Source: Maratus speciosus (lineage: Eukaryota > Arthropoda > Arachnida > Araneae > Salticidae). From it: a stretch of 64,000 nucleotides of DNA. The translations under genes and the position numbers were made by a program. The stretch lies in assembly GCA_963932465.1 (NCBI GenBank), contig CAWVRF010001075.1, positions 62,001-126,000 of the forward strand. Reading direction: 5' to 3'. This document shows, piece by piece, positions 10,640 through 20,398 of the stretch. The notes below the pieces were generated by a model. It was not told where the DNA came from. It searched no databases and was given only the letters and a program-made list of their open reading frames with translations. How positions within the stretch are numbered: position 1 is the first letter of the stretch; each line of letters opens with the position of its first letter.

Positions 10640-10826
10640 CGAGGCTAACGAGAAAGACAGGCTAGAGTGGTGGGTCCGATTCTTCTTTTTTTACAGACCG
10701 CTGGAGACACGTGATGCTCTTTTCGCGCACCTTTATTGGTGCATTCGAGCATCACGTGACTCCGGCGGTCTGTAAAAAAAGAAAAATCGGGCCCACCGCG
10801 GTAGCCTGTCTTTTTCGTTAGCCTCG
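10640..10826. mobile_element. Foldback MITE, CGAGGCTAAC family
   Basis: A 187-bp near-palindrome with perfect CGAGGCTAACGA/TCGTTAGCCTCG ends. It is flanked by the exact 9-bp duplication CAGACAATG (10631-10639 and 10827-10835). The middle is a 'gcatcacgtgactcc' / 'acacgtgatgctc' stem. Confidence 0.93.
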
Positions 10827-10941
10827 CAGACAATGCCGATGAGCTCGATTACCACGTCACGGCAAATCGGCCATTAGCTGATCATTCATTGGACCCTATT
10901 CTTGTGACATAAAAGTCGAAATCGAGATCGTCGTCATTGTC

Positions 10942-11186
10942 TATAAGGAAAGGGCATGTTTACAAACAAACACTTCCGTCAACCAATCTACTACTACATT
11001 TTTATCTTAACGATCATTGCAGGAATCGCACTTGGCAACGTAGGCCAGTCATATCATAGATCTGTTAAAGACCAATTAAATTCCCGGAGTTTATGTGTAT
11101 AGTAGGAGTAATAATGAATGAACAGGTTTTTCTTGCTGGCCAACAGTAATTCGACCAACAGTGACGCCAGCTGCCCTTTCCTTATA
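10942..11186 (+). mobile_element. MITE, TATAAGGAAAGGGCA family, copy 1
   Basis: Termini TATAAGGAAAGGGCA and the complement of TGCCCTTTCCTTATA. Internal landmarks are 'caaacacttccgtcaaccaa', 'cgatcattgcaggaat' and 'gacgccagctgcc'. Other copies are at 15312-15560 (inverted) and 19956-20398. The 3' edge adjoins the next MITE, whose target duplication overlaps it. Confidence 0.85.
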
Positions 11187-11192
11187 GGTGCT

Positions 11193-11341
11193 AAGGCTCC
11201 TATAATACGGGCTGACTCACGCCGCCATTTAATTGCCGGTAGGAGAAGAACGATTGGACACGCCGCGTGGGCAACAATCGCTCATTGGTCAAAGTGGGAA
11301 ACAAACTGTTTGACGATTCAGCCTGTATTATAGGAGCCCTA
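11193..11341. mobile_element. MITE, AAGGCTCCTATAAT family, copy 1
   Basis: Ends AAGGCTCCTATAATACGGGC and the complement of GTATTATAGGAGCCCTA. It is flanked by the exact 9-bp duplication ATAGGTGCT (11184-11192 and 11342-11350). The duplication length again suggests a Mutator-type element. Interior: 'ccgccatttaattgccggta'. Confidence 0.9.
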
Positions 11342-11630
11342 ATAGGTGCTGTAGGCTCAGTGCGTATGTCACCACTCTCTAATAGAAGCACCCTAGAGTA
11401 GAGCAATGAGATTGGCGACATATGCGTGTACAGGGCACATGCTCAGTCTGTGCTTAGAACACTATGTTTTATAATTATGAAGTTGCTTGCCGATTCATTT
11501 TTACTCAAAATCATCTCAATCAGTCAAATTTTATATTTTGTATGTAGCCATTCTCATTTCGAGGCACCCTAGACTCATTGGACATTACCAACGAATAGAA
11601 ACAGCCTTGAAAAAGCCCTTTACTGTACCT
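11342..11630. other. Spacer with dispersed repeat fragments
   Basis: Contains 'gctcagtctgtgcttagaac', related to 'gcctaagcacagtctgagca' near 18250 in the other sense. No gene seen. Confidence 0.35.
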
Positions 11631-11778
11631 AAGGCTCCTATAATCTGGGGTGACCCACGCCGCCATTTAATTGCCGGTAGGAAAAGAACGATTGGCCACG
11701 CTACGTGGACAGCAATCGGTCATTGGTCTAAGTGGAAACAAAATGCTTGACGATTCAGCCTGTATTATAGGAGCCCTA
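11631..11778. mobile_element. MITE, AAGGCTCCTATAAT family, copy 2
   Basis: Ends AAGGCTCCTATAATCTGGG and the complement of GTATTATAGGAGCCCTA. The flanking 9-mers ACTGTACCT and GCTGTACCC agree at seven of nine places, so the duplication is eroded and this copy is older than copy 1. Confidence 0.85.
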
Positions 11779-11811
11779 GCTGTACCCGTCCACACACGAC
11801 TAAAAGATAAG

Positions 11812-11995
11812 TAAAAATAGCAAATAAAGCCTTTGTGCAACAATATTAAAAAGCAGAAAAACCAACGTCGCTCAGCCTTGCTTTTTCTAGCACGCTGTTC
11901 CTTTTGCACTGAAGAAGAATCTCGCTAGTAGATTCGAAACAGCTGTTCATATATTATTTGTGCATTTTAAACGTTGGTTTTTCTGCTTTTTAATA
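11812..11995 (+). repeat. Repeat with GAAGAAGAATCT hairpin, copy 1
   Basis: Bounded by 'ttaaaaagcagaaaaaccaa' and its complement near 11965-11992, so it is itself a foldback. The centre has GCACTGAAGAAGAATCT, a seven-base loop, AGATTC and GAAACAGCTGTT. A second copy lies at 17770-18005. The open frame at 11667-11909 is incidental. Confidence 0.7.
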
Positions 11996-12024
11996 AAAGA
12001 TAAGTGTCGCCGACCGGTGTTTAA

Positions 12025-12554
12025 CCTCTTCAGTTCCGAAGCTAAAATAATAACACAAATGCTTGTTCATTGGTTTTTTCCAAACAAAATGACAGAAAAA
12101 ATATCTTTTCTGAAATGGGTCCTTTAAGGGCTTAGTAATTTAGGTTAAAAAATATGGATCTAAAACTACAAAATCCCTTAAAAACGTCAATTTAATAACC
12201 ATTAACCTAAATTAACGCAATCACAAATTTAAGAGCTTTAAACAAGTAAATAATCTACAAATCCTCAAAATTTTGTATTGAAAAAGATTTAAGTTCCTTA
12301 AACAATTATGAAAATTTCTCACTTTCCTTGTCATACTGTCTTTTGGAAATTTTTAGGCATTTTGCAAACTCAGATGAAAATAACATTTATTTTATGTGGT
12401 AATCAGCTTAGATGCTGCCATTTATTCGTTTGCTTTGAACGCAAAAAACATTCAGCTATTAAGATGTGATGTGAAAATGTAAAAAAATCGGACATTTTAG
12501 TTTTAATAGGTAAAAAACAGAGGTCCCCGTATGGGGACCCAGAGACCGAAGAGG
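12025..12554. mobile_element. piggyBac-like MITE with TTAA duplication
   Basis: Termini CCTCTTCAGTTCCG and the complement of GACCGAAGAGG, flanked by TTAA on both sides (12021-12024, 12555-12558), the target of piggyBac transposases. Near the right end is the perfect palindrome GGTCCCCGTATGGGGACC (12532-12549). The 530 bp encode no transposase. Confidence 0.8.
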
Positions 12555-12689
12555 TTAAAATGGTAGATTAAATGAAATCCTAAAAATGCTGAGAGATCTA
12601 AATTATGTCTCCGGCCATTACCGGCAGCGTTCCGCCTACTGTGGTTTCCTCTAGCGAGCAGAGAGGTGACATACCAGGGTTGTAGTTGT

Positions 12690-12838
12690 AGATATAACCA
12701 GTGTTGTAGTTGTAGTCATAAAAAGACCAGAGGGTACACTATAGACGTGTACGGTAAAAAGGTATATACACTATAGCTTTACTTGAGAAACAGAATGTAT
12801 ACGCCATACACTCACCATTACGCCCTTGGGTATACTGT
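12690..12838 (+). repeat. Dispersed repeat, GTTGTAGTCATAAAAAGACC family
   Basis: Contains two tandem 'ccag(g/t)gttgtagttgtag' blocks, then 'gaccagagggtacactatag' and 'cttgagaaacagaatgtata'. Inverted relatives occur at 14609-14745 and, cut by the N gap, at 46405-46470. Confidence 0.6.
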
Positions 12839-12840
12839 TT

Positions 12841-13006
12841 AATGGACTTTACCCACGTGACGTCAGCCGCGGTTAAACAGAAGAAAAACACCAATAGGCG
12901 TGAAGAACATTTTAACACTCCTTCGCCTTCATTCAATAAACAGTCATTTTCGGAGGGTATCTGCCCTCAGAAGATTGGTTGTTGCCATTCGTGGGTAAAG
13001 TTCATT
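12841..13006. mobile_element. MITE of the GGACTTTACCC family
   Basis: AATGGACTTTACCCACGTGA at the left, with the overlapping E-box and CRE string CACGTGACGTCAGC just inside. It ends at 'cattcgtgggtaaagttcatt'. Confidence 0.85.
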
Positions 13007-13984
13007 GGTTAGAACAACTGTGGACAAAAACGAATCGTCAACCATATCGGCAAGCCCGCCATTATCGCCAAACTAATGCTTGTTAACTTGTCTTACTAGC
13101 ATAATCGAATTCGTCCGAGTATTGTTAAGTTATGGAATAAAAATTACTTAGAGAGCTCAACAATAGAACGGAGGGCTAACTCCCTATTCTGATAAATTGA
13201 ATCCAGAGGTCCGCCCATGATATACCGCGGAAAATTTTTGGCAATACATAGATTCCTCCCATAGAGTTAGTAAGGGGTGGATATTTTCAAATTGGATTTT
13301 CTTTTAAAAAATTGACGAAGTTACTACAATTTTCACTGATATATATTTTTTATTGAAAAAACTATAGATTTTATTTAAATTAAACGCAATTTTTTAGTTT
13401 GATATTAGTTAAAAATAAAATTTTATGTAAGCTCAAAGAGAAAAAAATGAAAAATTTGTTAAGCATTACTCATAAAAATATCAAAAAGATATAGAAAGCA
13501 CCAAAATGGATAAAAAGTATGCGGAAAAGTTTGAAAAAATTCTTGTAAGAAAAGTGCAGGACTCATTACTTGCACGCATTGAAAGTGTGATGCAGTCGCG
13601 GCAGAAAGTGGATCTGTGAGTTAGCTCTCCGTATTATTGTAGAGCGCAGTGGGTTTGCCATAGTTAGGTCAAACGCGTCTGTCAAAGTACAGTTTGAACA
13701 CAATATGTTTCTACTTTCATATTTAGACTGAGCATCGCATGTCGCCACTTTCATATAGACGGCTTGCACATGACGTCACATTTCAGAAGAATCTGGCATC
13801 GCTTCATATGGCTCCCAAATATAAGGCGAATGTGGTGTCTCCATTTGACTTATTTGCACTATAATAATAAAAATAATAAAAATCTAAATTAAACAGAAAG
13901 ACAACACGTGCTCTTAACGGCAAACGGGGAGTTCTGACGTTCCGTGTGGGCTCCAGATGCAATTGTACCAGTCGTTGCTAATAG
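13007..13984. other. No gene seen
   Basis: Mixed AT-rich sequence with fragments of the 'aatgcttgttaacttgtctt' repeat. A somewhat GC-richer piece at 13560-13800 has no coding frame supported by homology. Confidence 0.35.
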
Positions 13985-13987
13985 AAA

Positions 13988-14040
13988 CGTGACGTCAATG
14001 CAAGCCGTATATAAAGGCGTACTAGTTTCACCTGGTAAGC
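13988..14040 (+). promoter_or_regulatory. Possible TATA/CRE core promoter
   Basis: A consensus CRE palindrome TGACGTCA (13990-13997) lies 11 bases upstream of TATATAAAG (14008-14016). That spacing is compatible with a TATA promoter firing rightwards from about 14040. No coding exon is recognised downstream before the MITE at 14080, so this may be a chance pairing or the promoter of a short repeat-derived transcript. Confidence 0.3.
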
Positions 14041-14079
14041 TCGGAACGCACTGCTCTAACAACGACCAGCGACATAGTA

Positions 14080-14197
14080 CACTGTTAAAAATATCGTGAA
14101 AAATTACTTCTGTTTATAAAGACTATATATGATCTTTTGTCAGAAAATAGATAGTATTTAAAAACAGAGGTCATCTTTCACGATATTTTTAACAGTG
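14080..14197. mobile_element. Short mariner-like MITE (118 bp, TA duplication)
   Basis: Perfect inverted ends of about 22 bases beginning CACTGTTAAAAATATCGTGA, flanked by TA on each side (14078-14079 and 14198-14199). Non-coding. Confidence 0.85.
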
Positions 14198-14457
14198 TAG
14201 GTACAGCGTCTAGCGTAGGGCCACTGCCTCCTACACTAGATGTCACTAGATAGACACCTAACATATGGACGGTCCCCTAAATTTCCACACCAGTAGATTT
14301 CTTTGATTTCTTAAATCTCAGAAAATTAAGGCAGAAAGCACTTTCAAAAAATATTAGTACCAAAATTCAAAAGACCGTACACCTGCTGAAAAAAATCCGC
14401 ATTCAGCAGCTGCCATTTTTGTGTCAGCGCTCAAGCCTAATATTCAGGAGGCGGTGC

Positions 14458-14608
14458 AAGGCCAGCTCATGAATTTTAAAACGTCATATGGAGTGGATCA
14501 TCTTTACACAGTGATTGGTACAAAGCGGCGCGCCCATAGTTTTTCGCCAATCGCCGTTTAAAGATGATCCACTACGTGTGACATTTTAAATGTAATAGAC
14601 TGGCCTTG
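14458..14608. mobile_element. Foldback MITE, AAGGCCAG family
   Basis: Ends AAGGCCAG and CTGGCCTT. The inner arms AGTGGATCATCTTTA and TAAAGATGATCCACT pair perfectly, and 'gtgattgg'/'ccaatcgc' extends toward the centre. It abuts the 'tatacgctatag' repeat. Confidence 0.75.
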
Positions 14609-14745
14609 TACTGCTCCGTATATCCTTTGTTTCTCAAATAAATCTATAGCGTATATTCTAGGCGTGACGTTCATGAATTTAGCGTATACCCTCTTCCTAT
14701 AGCGTATACCTTCTGTTTTTTTACGACTATAACACTGGTCTTGCA
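14609..14745 (-). repeat. Dispersed repeat, GTTGTAGTCGTAAAAAG family (inverted)
   Basis: On the minus strand it reads 'agaccagtgttatagtcgta', then 'acagaaggtatacgctatag', and later 'atttgagaaacaaaggatat', matching 12690-12838. The 62-codon frame here is repeat-derived. Confidence 0.6.
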
Positions 14746-15013
14746 TGTCGTTGGTCGCGCTCTAACAAACCCCATTTACAAGTTGTTCGAATTTATTTCT
14801 TTGTTTTGCCTGCTTTGTGTGATATTTCGTGACGCCACAGCAAGCGTCTCCAACGGCTATCTCCAATCATGGGGGCGTTGGATTCACACACGATAGACGA
14901 GCTAAAAAAGCTGAAAACAGGCCTTAAATAGATTTTTCTATGAATTCCGTGCGCAAGTTTCCACAGCCAATGAAATTTTGAAAAAGGCAGAACCCGACCA
15001 ACCTAGAAAGCTA
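14746..15013. other. No gene seen
   Basis: Short unique-looking spacer between MITEs. Confidence 0.4.
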
Positions 15014-15200
15014 CGAGGCTAATGAAAAAGACAGGCTACCGCGGTGGGTCCGATCTGTCTTTTTTTACAGACCGCTGGAGTCACGTGATGCTCGAATGCA
15101 CCAATGAAGATGTGCGAAAAGAGCATCACGTCACTCTAGTGGTCTGTAAAAAAAGACAGATCGGTCCCACCGCGGTAGCCTGTCTTTCTCGTTAGCCTCG
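15014..15200. mobile_element. Foldback MITE, CGAGGCTAAC family
   Basis: 187 bp with CGAGGCTAATGA and TCGTTAGCCTCG ends and strongly paired arms around GGTCCGATCTGTCTTTTTTT. The flanks (AGAAAGCTA, GGAGTTTAG) do not match, so the target duplication is lost or the copy was rearranged after insertion. Confidence 0.88.
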
Positions 15201-15311
15201 GGAGTTTAGAGAATACTTTGTGTTGATGTCTATGTTTGTGAAGCATGGGCAATGTCGTCGCAAAAATTTCTAAATAGATGTTAAGCTTTTTAGGGAAATT
15301 GTGTTAAAGCT

Positions 15312-15560
15312 TATAAGGAAAGGGCAGCTGACGTCACTGTTGGTGGTATTACTGTTGGTTAAGCAAGAAAATCTGTCCATTCTTTATGACTCCTACCTTT
15401 ACGCATGAGCTAGGGAAATTTGATTGGTCTACGTTTAACACGTCTCTGATATGATTGGCCTACGTCACCAAGACTATTCCTGCAATGATCTTTATGGCAA
15501 AAATATAGTTGGTAGATTGGTTGACGGAAGTGTTTGTTTGTAAACATGCCCTTTCCTTAT
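15312..15560 (-). mobile_element. MITE, TATAAGGAAAGGGCA family, inverted copy
   Basis: TATAAGGAAAGGGCAGCTGACG at left and TGTAAACATGCCCTTTCCTTAT at right, the reverse of the copies at 10942 and 19956. It is followed immediately by a GGACTTTACCC MITE, so two elements are joined end to end. Confidence 0.85.
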
Positions 15561-15726
15561 GGACTGACTTTACCCACGTCACGTCAGCTGCGGGTATATA
15601 GTAGAAAACACCAATAGACGTGAAGAACATTTTAAAACTGCTTCCCCTTCGTCCAATAAACAGTCTTTGTCTGAGGGTATATACCCGCAGAGGCGTGACT
15701 GTTGCCGTTCGTGGGTAAAGTCCATT
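15561..15726. mobile_element. MITE of the GGACTTTACCC family
   Basis: Starts GGACTGACTTTACCCACGTC (a four-base GACT repeat within the terminus), carries 'accaatagacgtgaagaaca' and ends at 'gttcgtgggtaaagtccatt'. Confidence 0.85.
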
Positions 15727-16156
15727 GAAGTTCCAACAAATTTTTGGTGAATTCGGTGGCGTAAAAAGAATCCTGAACTGGGACCGAATTATTGCAATTT
15801 TAAGAGCAAAGAAGGGGAGTTGGGGCTAGAACTTTACGTCCGCTTATATGTCTAGGATGGGCCAACCTTTCTAGGGGAGAGTGTCCAGTTAGAATTCATA
15901 TTGATTATTCCTTTAGAGTTATTACCTTTAATTTTAGGATTTCTGTCTTTAGTAGGTAGGGGATTTATTTTGTGGAAACTTTGAGCAAAGAAATAGTTCG
16001 CCGGTTGATCACTTCCTCGCTCCAGGCACCGACAGGGTCTTTACTTGACATCATCACAAAGTCTTTTACATATCTTTTGGTCTTGAGTTCACTTTACACA
16101 TCTGGTGTGTAAATTTCAAGTCATGTCAGAATGAACAAAAGCCTAATTAAGGTAAT
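15727..16156. other. No gene seen
   Basis: Unclassified sequence of average composition. No frame with a recognisable domain. Confidence 0.4.
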
Positions 16157-16311
16157 CAGTGTTGAATTCAGGGGGTGGCCTGGAGAAGACATTCCCCCCC
16201 CCCCCCCGCGAAAGATTTGAGGTTTTGTGTTTTCAATGGTAAAAAAATGCAATTTTCCCCACTGGAACTACAGAAATCCCTCCCGGTGAAAAATGTCTGA
16301 ATTCAACACTG
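16157..16311. mobile_element. hAT-type MITE, CAGTGTTGAATTCAG ends
   Basis: Perfect 15-bp inverted ends CAGTGTTGAATTCAG / CTGAATTCAACACTG, flanked by the exact 8-bp duplication AAGGTAAT (16149-16156 and 16312-16319). The centre has a run of about 15 C. A related, apparently one-ended copy lies at 40833-40930 with the matching G run. The minus-strand frame 16233-16655 runs through it and is not a gene. Confidence 0.92.
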
Positions 16312-16817
16312 AAGGTAATACTGCGAGGCGCCCTTTTTATTCCGGTAATCTTCAAAACTGACCTCAGTTTCCATAATTTCTGTAAGTTAGAAGCTGCGGT
16401 CAAATTCTGGTTGTTTTGGTATCCAAACAAAGAAAAAGGGGATGTATTTTTAGTTTGACATGGGCCTCTTATACATTTGGAAAACACGCCAAAGAAAGCT
16501 GATTCAATTTCTATTGCATCCTTCATGTCTTGGTCGCCAGTGTTGAGAGGAAGTTCCCTAAAAATCAATTGAATCTTCCAACACGTGTGATTGAAATTGG
16601 ACATTCTCCCGAAGCAAAATTTTCTGAACTTAACGATAATCTCCAACAGTATCAAATTTTATGTTAAATTACCTGCCCTTCTCTGGGAAATGGCAATTCT
16701 AGCATTTTTCTTGATTGCGATATTAAGGAATTGCCATTTATCTTCCGGAATAATTTTGAATGACTGAATTCTGCTTTTTTTTAGTTTATTAGCAGTACTA
16801 ACTTTATCATTTGCAGT

Positions 16818-16977
16818 GGACTTTACCCATGTGACGTCAGCCGCGTGTATACAGAAGAAAAACACCAATAGGCGCGAAGAACATTTTAACATTGCTTCCC
16901 CTTCGTCCAATAAGCAGTCTCTATCGGAGGGTATCTACCCGCAGAAGCGTTGCTGTTGCCATTCGTGAGTAAAGTCC
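16818..16977. mobile_element. MITE of the GGACTTTACCC family
   Basis: GGACTTTACCCATGTGACGTC at left, with a CRE palindrome, and 'attcgtgagtaaagtcc' at right. The interior matches the other copies ('accaataggcgcgaagaaca'). Confidence 0.85.
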
Positions 16978-17097
16978 GTTAGCGAATGCGATTCCATCAA
17001 AATTAATGGCAACTTTGCTTTTTTGTAAAAAAATTAACAAAAATTGCCATATCAATAGGGGGTGAATTTATGCAGTCGAAGTCCTCCTAAAGTCTTT

Positions 17098-17640
17098 TTA
17101 TATTCTAGAAATTTGGTTGACATCTGTGACGAGAGATGGCATCACTTCCGTCCCTGAATCTCGACCCGGCTTTCGTTTCTCCCGACTAGTAATTATCCGA
17201 AACGGGGAGGATTTTTGCTTGTTAAATGGCAGACGGACGGCTGTAACAAAAAGTCTAGTCTTACAAACCTCGCTCACAATAGAGCTGTATGCTGTATCGC
17301 AAGGCATTCGAATCACCCACGCAGGGTTTCTTCAATTTCTCTAATTTGCAGAGTCTATTCTTAAGCACTGAAGAAGTCGTTCAGTTTCCAACTGCCGAGT
17401 CGTCCATTTTTTTCTATACGAGTGCAAGATTTAAGTTCATAATCACCAGTCCTCCAGAACAATCTGAGATTTACTTCCAGGGTCATGGCATAAACACGCC
17501 GTAAGTCCGCATTTGGATCGCTAAAAGCAGCAACATTCGCAATGTCCGGAAAGAAAAACGGCTGGAGATTAATACAAGAGGTCGGGTTTAACACGACCTT
17601 GTATTTCCGTCCTTCCAATGTACGACCTGGAACCAGCTAG
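17098..17640 (-). other. GC-richer block with overlapping open frames
   Basis: This ~540-bp block is less AT-rich than its surroundings and holds open frames on both strands. The best-looking is minus 17361-17618 (85 codons, mixed composition, ending LNDFFSA). I recognise no family, see no convincing splice pair and cannot choose a strand. It may be a worn exon, a retroposed fragment or chance. Confidence 0.2.
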
Positions 17641-17769
17641 TGTTCGAGCTTGTTTTATTCGATCAGTTGAGTATCAGCAAGTTCTGGAATGTACACTGAG
17701 CTCCACATGTAACAGAAGTTCTGAGTCGGCGGCCAAAAACTTTGCAAGGCAAAGGTAAAACATACTTCA

Positions 17770-18005
17770 CGTTAAAAATAGCAAATAAAGCTGGCTTGGC
17801 TCAATATAATTCAATAAAATAATCAATATAATTTTTGGCTCAAGCAAATATAATTGGCTAAGCCTTGCTTTTTCTAGCATGCTGTTCCTTATTCCCTATC
17901 TTGCACTGAAGAAGAATCTCGCTAGTAGATTCGAAACAGCTGTTTGCTGCTTTTCATATATTATTTGTGCATTTTAAACGTTGTTTTTTCTGCTTTTTCA
18001 TACTT
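17770..18005 (+). repeat. Repeat with GAAGAAGAATCT hairpin, copy 2
   Basis: Shares 'gccttgctttttctagca', 'gcactgaagaagaatctcgc', 'tagtagattcgaaacagctg' and 'tattatttgtgcattttaaa' with 11812-11995. An AT-rich 60-base insertion near 17805-17860 is absent from copy 1. Confidence 0.75.
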
Positions 18006-19955
18006 CACGTTGTCAATGTTAGATATTAGTGTTCGCATTTGCTATTATCCTAATATCGGATTCTCCAATCATGTAGAGGGAATGCGATAAACAACGTTTT
18101 AGGCCATGAATACGAACTAAAATTATCGTGACTGTATTCTTCCACGCTGGCCACTGGAAATCATATTAGGAAAGTAAAAAAAAGATCTCCTGTTATATAT
18201 GGAGCTTAGTGGGAATGCAGGTTTCTCATAGTTTGGACAAAAACGCCTGCCTAAGCACAGTCTGAGCATGTGTCCTGTGAGTAAGTAAATCGCCGTTCTC
18301 ATGAAGACATCCTAATAAAGAAAGACCTTTTAGAATGAAACGATGTTTTGTGGACCTGCTACTTGTTTCCAATATGAACGTTTTTTCCCAACCACAGCTG
18401 GGATGTCTCTATAAAAAAGAGGTTCTGCTCTTAAAACTGATAGATATGAGGTACTGGGCTCGCTCGCTAATCACTCTCAGTTTTCCGTGATTTTCTTCGA
18501 ACCTTGCATAAATGTGGTTAGATTCCCTTAGAAAGACTCCACGGAAGGCACTCTTCCTTTGGGTCTATATACATTGTATAGATAATCGTAAACAACATCA
18601 ACACCTATAATAAAGCAGCGGCGATATAAGTACAAGGCGGATGCTCACGCTAAATGTTTTGTCCAAACTATGGTAAACAGTATTTCAGAACTTGGTGAAA
18701 CTCGCCAGTACGAGTTTGACAAGCCAATAAGCATTAGCTTGGCGATATTGGCACGCGCACTAAGAAATGGACCTTATGCACGCGACCTGAGGTTGAGGCT
18801 AAAATTCGTCTGCTGGCGGTATTTACTGGCGGTGTTTAGCATAGCAGTCTATGGAGTGTGAGTTATTAATGCTTGTTTGTTAAAAATACCGCAAAAGAAT
18901 TCTTTGATGCAGCAGCATATACTTAATATATTGTCATCTAAATTCAAAATTTTGTTCTGTATGCGAGAAAATTCCCTAAGTTTGCAAATTTTCAGTTAAA
19001 ACGTATGCATTCAACCTGGGTCAAGGCTAAAGTCGTCTGCTAGCGATGTTTGCGCCTGCGCATACTGGTATTCTGCCGGTGCAGTAACTAGAATAACAGA
19101 TCATCATACCGCCAGCTCTGGCGTCTGACGTCACTTGAATAGAGTCCATTGGGAATTTGTTTTTGTCCAAAATCTTGACTCATCAAATTTTATTTTTTTT
19201 AATGACCATCATGTTGCAGAGGCACCCTAACTACAATTGGCCAAAAGTTGCGAGTGGTGAAGATAAAATGCCTCTACAAAATAGTGGTGCTATGATCACA
19301 TGATCAGACTGAATATTTTGTCCAAATTATGGCAGCCAACAATCCAGAACTTGGAGGTGGAGATAATCTTTGTACGAGTTCGATAGACAAGCGAGTTATC
19401 AACAAAAATATGCTTGGCAATTTGTTTTGTCCAAAATCGTCTAGACCAATCACGTTTTAATTCTCGAATGTCACCAGTCCATAAAGAACCCTAGTGGAGG
19501 GGATCTTATCAATTTTGTCTTTCCTTATTGCAGTTAGACCATCGGTCTAATCAAGTTGCACTTGTATTCACTATCGACCTCAACCTCAAGTACCGGTTAG
19601 CGCGAACATATCGATCAAACAGTCACATGTTATTCACCATTAATCTCATTAGACATAACCACGGCTGAAATCCAATAAAATTAATCGTGAATAATTGAAT
19701 TTTATATTTCATATATTACATACTCTTTTAGAAGTATCCTAGGCTCATTGTACAACACCCATGAATAAATAGTCAGAGGAACTTGGTCATCAGGAAAACA
19801 GAATTCAAATGCCTTTCACTCCTATTGATATTTATTTCTACATACTCTCAGCTGTCTTGGCATGGTAAAGTCTCTTGTTTAATCATACTTGTCTAGGCAA
19901 GTACTATGAAAATCTGGAATTTGTCGTATTTTTAAAAAAAAACATCCATTCTGGG
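18006..19955. other. Dispersed short repeats, no gene recognised
   Basis: Several blocks recur within this stretch and upstream: 'tttggacaaaa' (18232, 19163 and 19426 in variant form), 'gcattagcttggcgatat', 'ggctaaaattcgtctgctgg' against 'ggctaaagtcgtctgctagc' (18800 and 19027). They look like remnants of one or two larger elements. The 63-codon frame at 18670 has no recognisable product. Confidence 0.4.
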
Positions 19956-20398
19956 TATAAGGAAAGGGCATGTTTACAAACAAACACTTCCGTCAACCAA
20001 TCTACCAACTACTTTTTTGTCATAACGATCATTGCAGGAATAGTCTTGGCGCCGTAGGCCAATCATATCAGAGATCTGTTAAACGTAGACCAATCAAATT
20101 TCGATAGCTCATGTGTACAGTAGGAGTTATAAAGAACGGCCAGGTTTTTCTTGCTAATCCACAGTAATTCGACCAACAATGACGTCAGCTGCCCTTTCCT
20201 CGAGGCTAACGAAAAAGATAGGCTACCGCGGTGGGTCCGATCTGTCTTTTTTAGAGACCGCTGGAGTCATGTGATGTCGAATGCACCAATGAAGGTGTGC
20301 GAAAAGAGCATCACGTCACCCTAGCGGTCTGTAAAAAAAGACAGATCGGTCCCACCACGGTAGCCTGTCTTTCTCGTTAGCCTCGCCCTTTCCTTATA
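19956..20398 (+). mobile_element. MITE, TATAAGGAAAGGGCA family, split copy
   Basis: Follows the copy at 10942 closely from TATAAGGAAAGGGCATGTTT to the terminal TGCCCTTTCCTTATA. That right terminus is split by a CGAGGCTAAC MITE that duplicated CCCTTTCCT, so the host MITE is the older insertion. Confidence 0.9.
20201..20385. mobile_element. Foldback MITE, CGAGGCTAAC family, nested copy
   Basis: A 185-bp near-palindrome inside the terminus of the preceding element, flanked by the exact 9-bp duplication CCCTTTCCT (20192-20200 and 20386-20394). Confidence 0.93.

Noticed and set aside
16233..16655. 140-codon minus-strand frame
   Set aside because: It runs out of a MITE terminus into unclassified DNA and shows no family resemblance.
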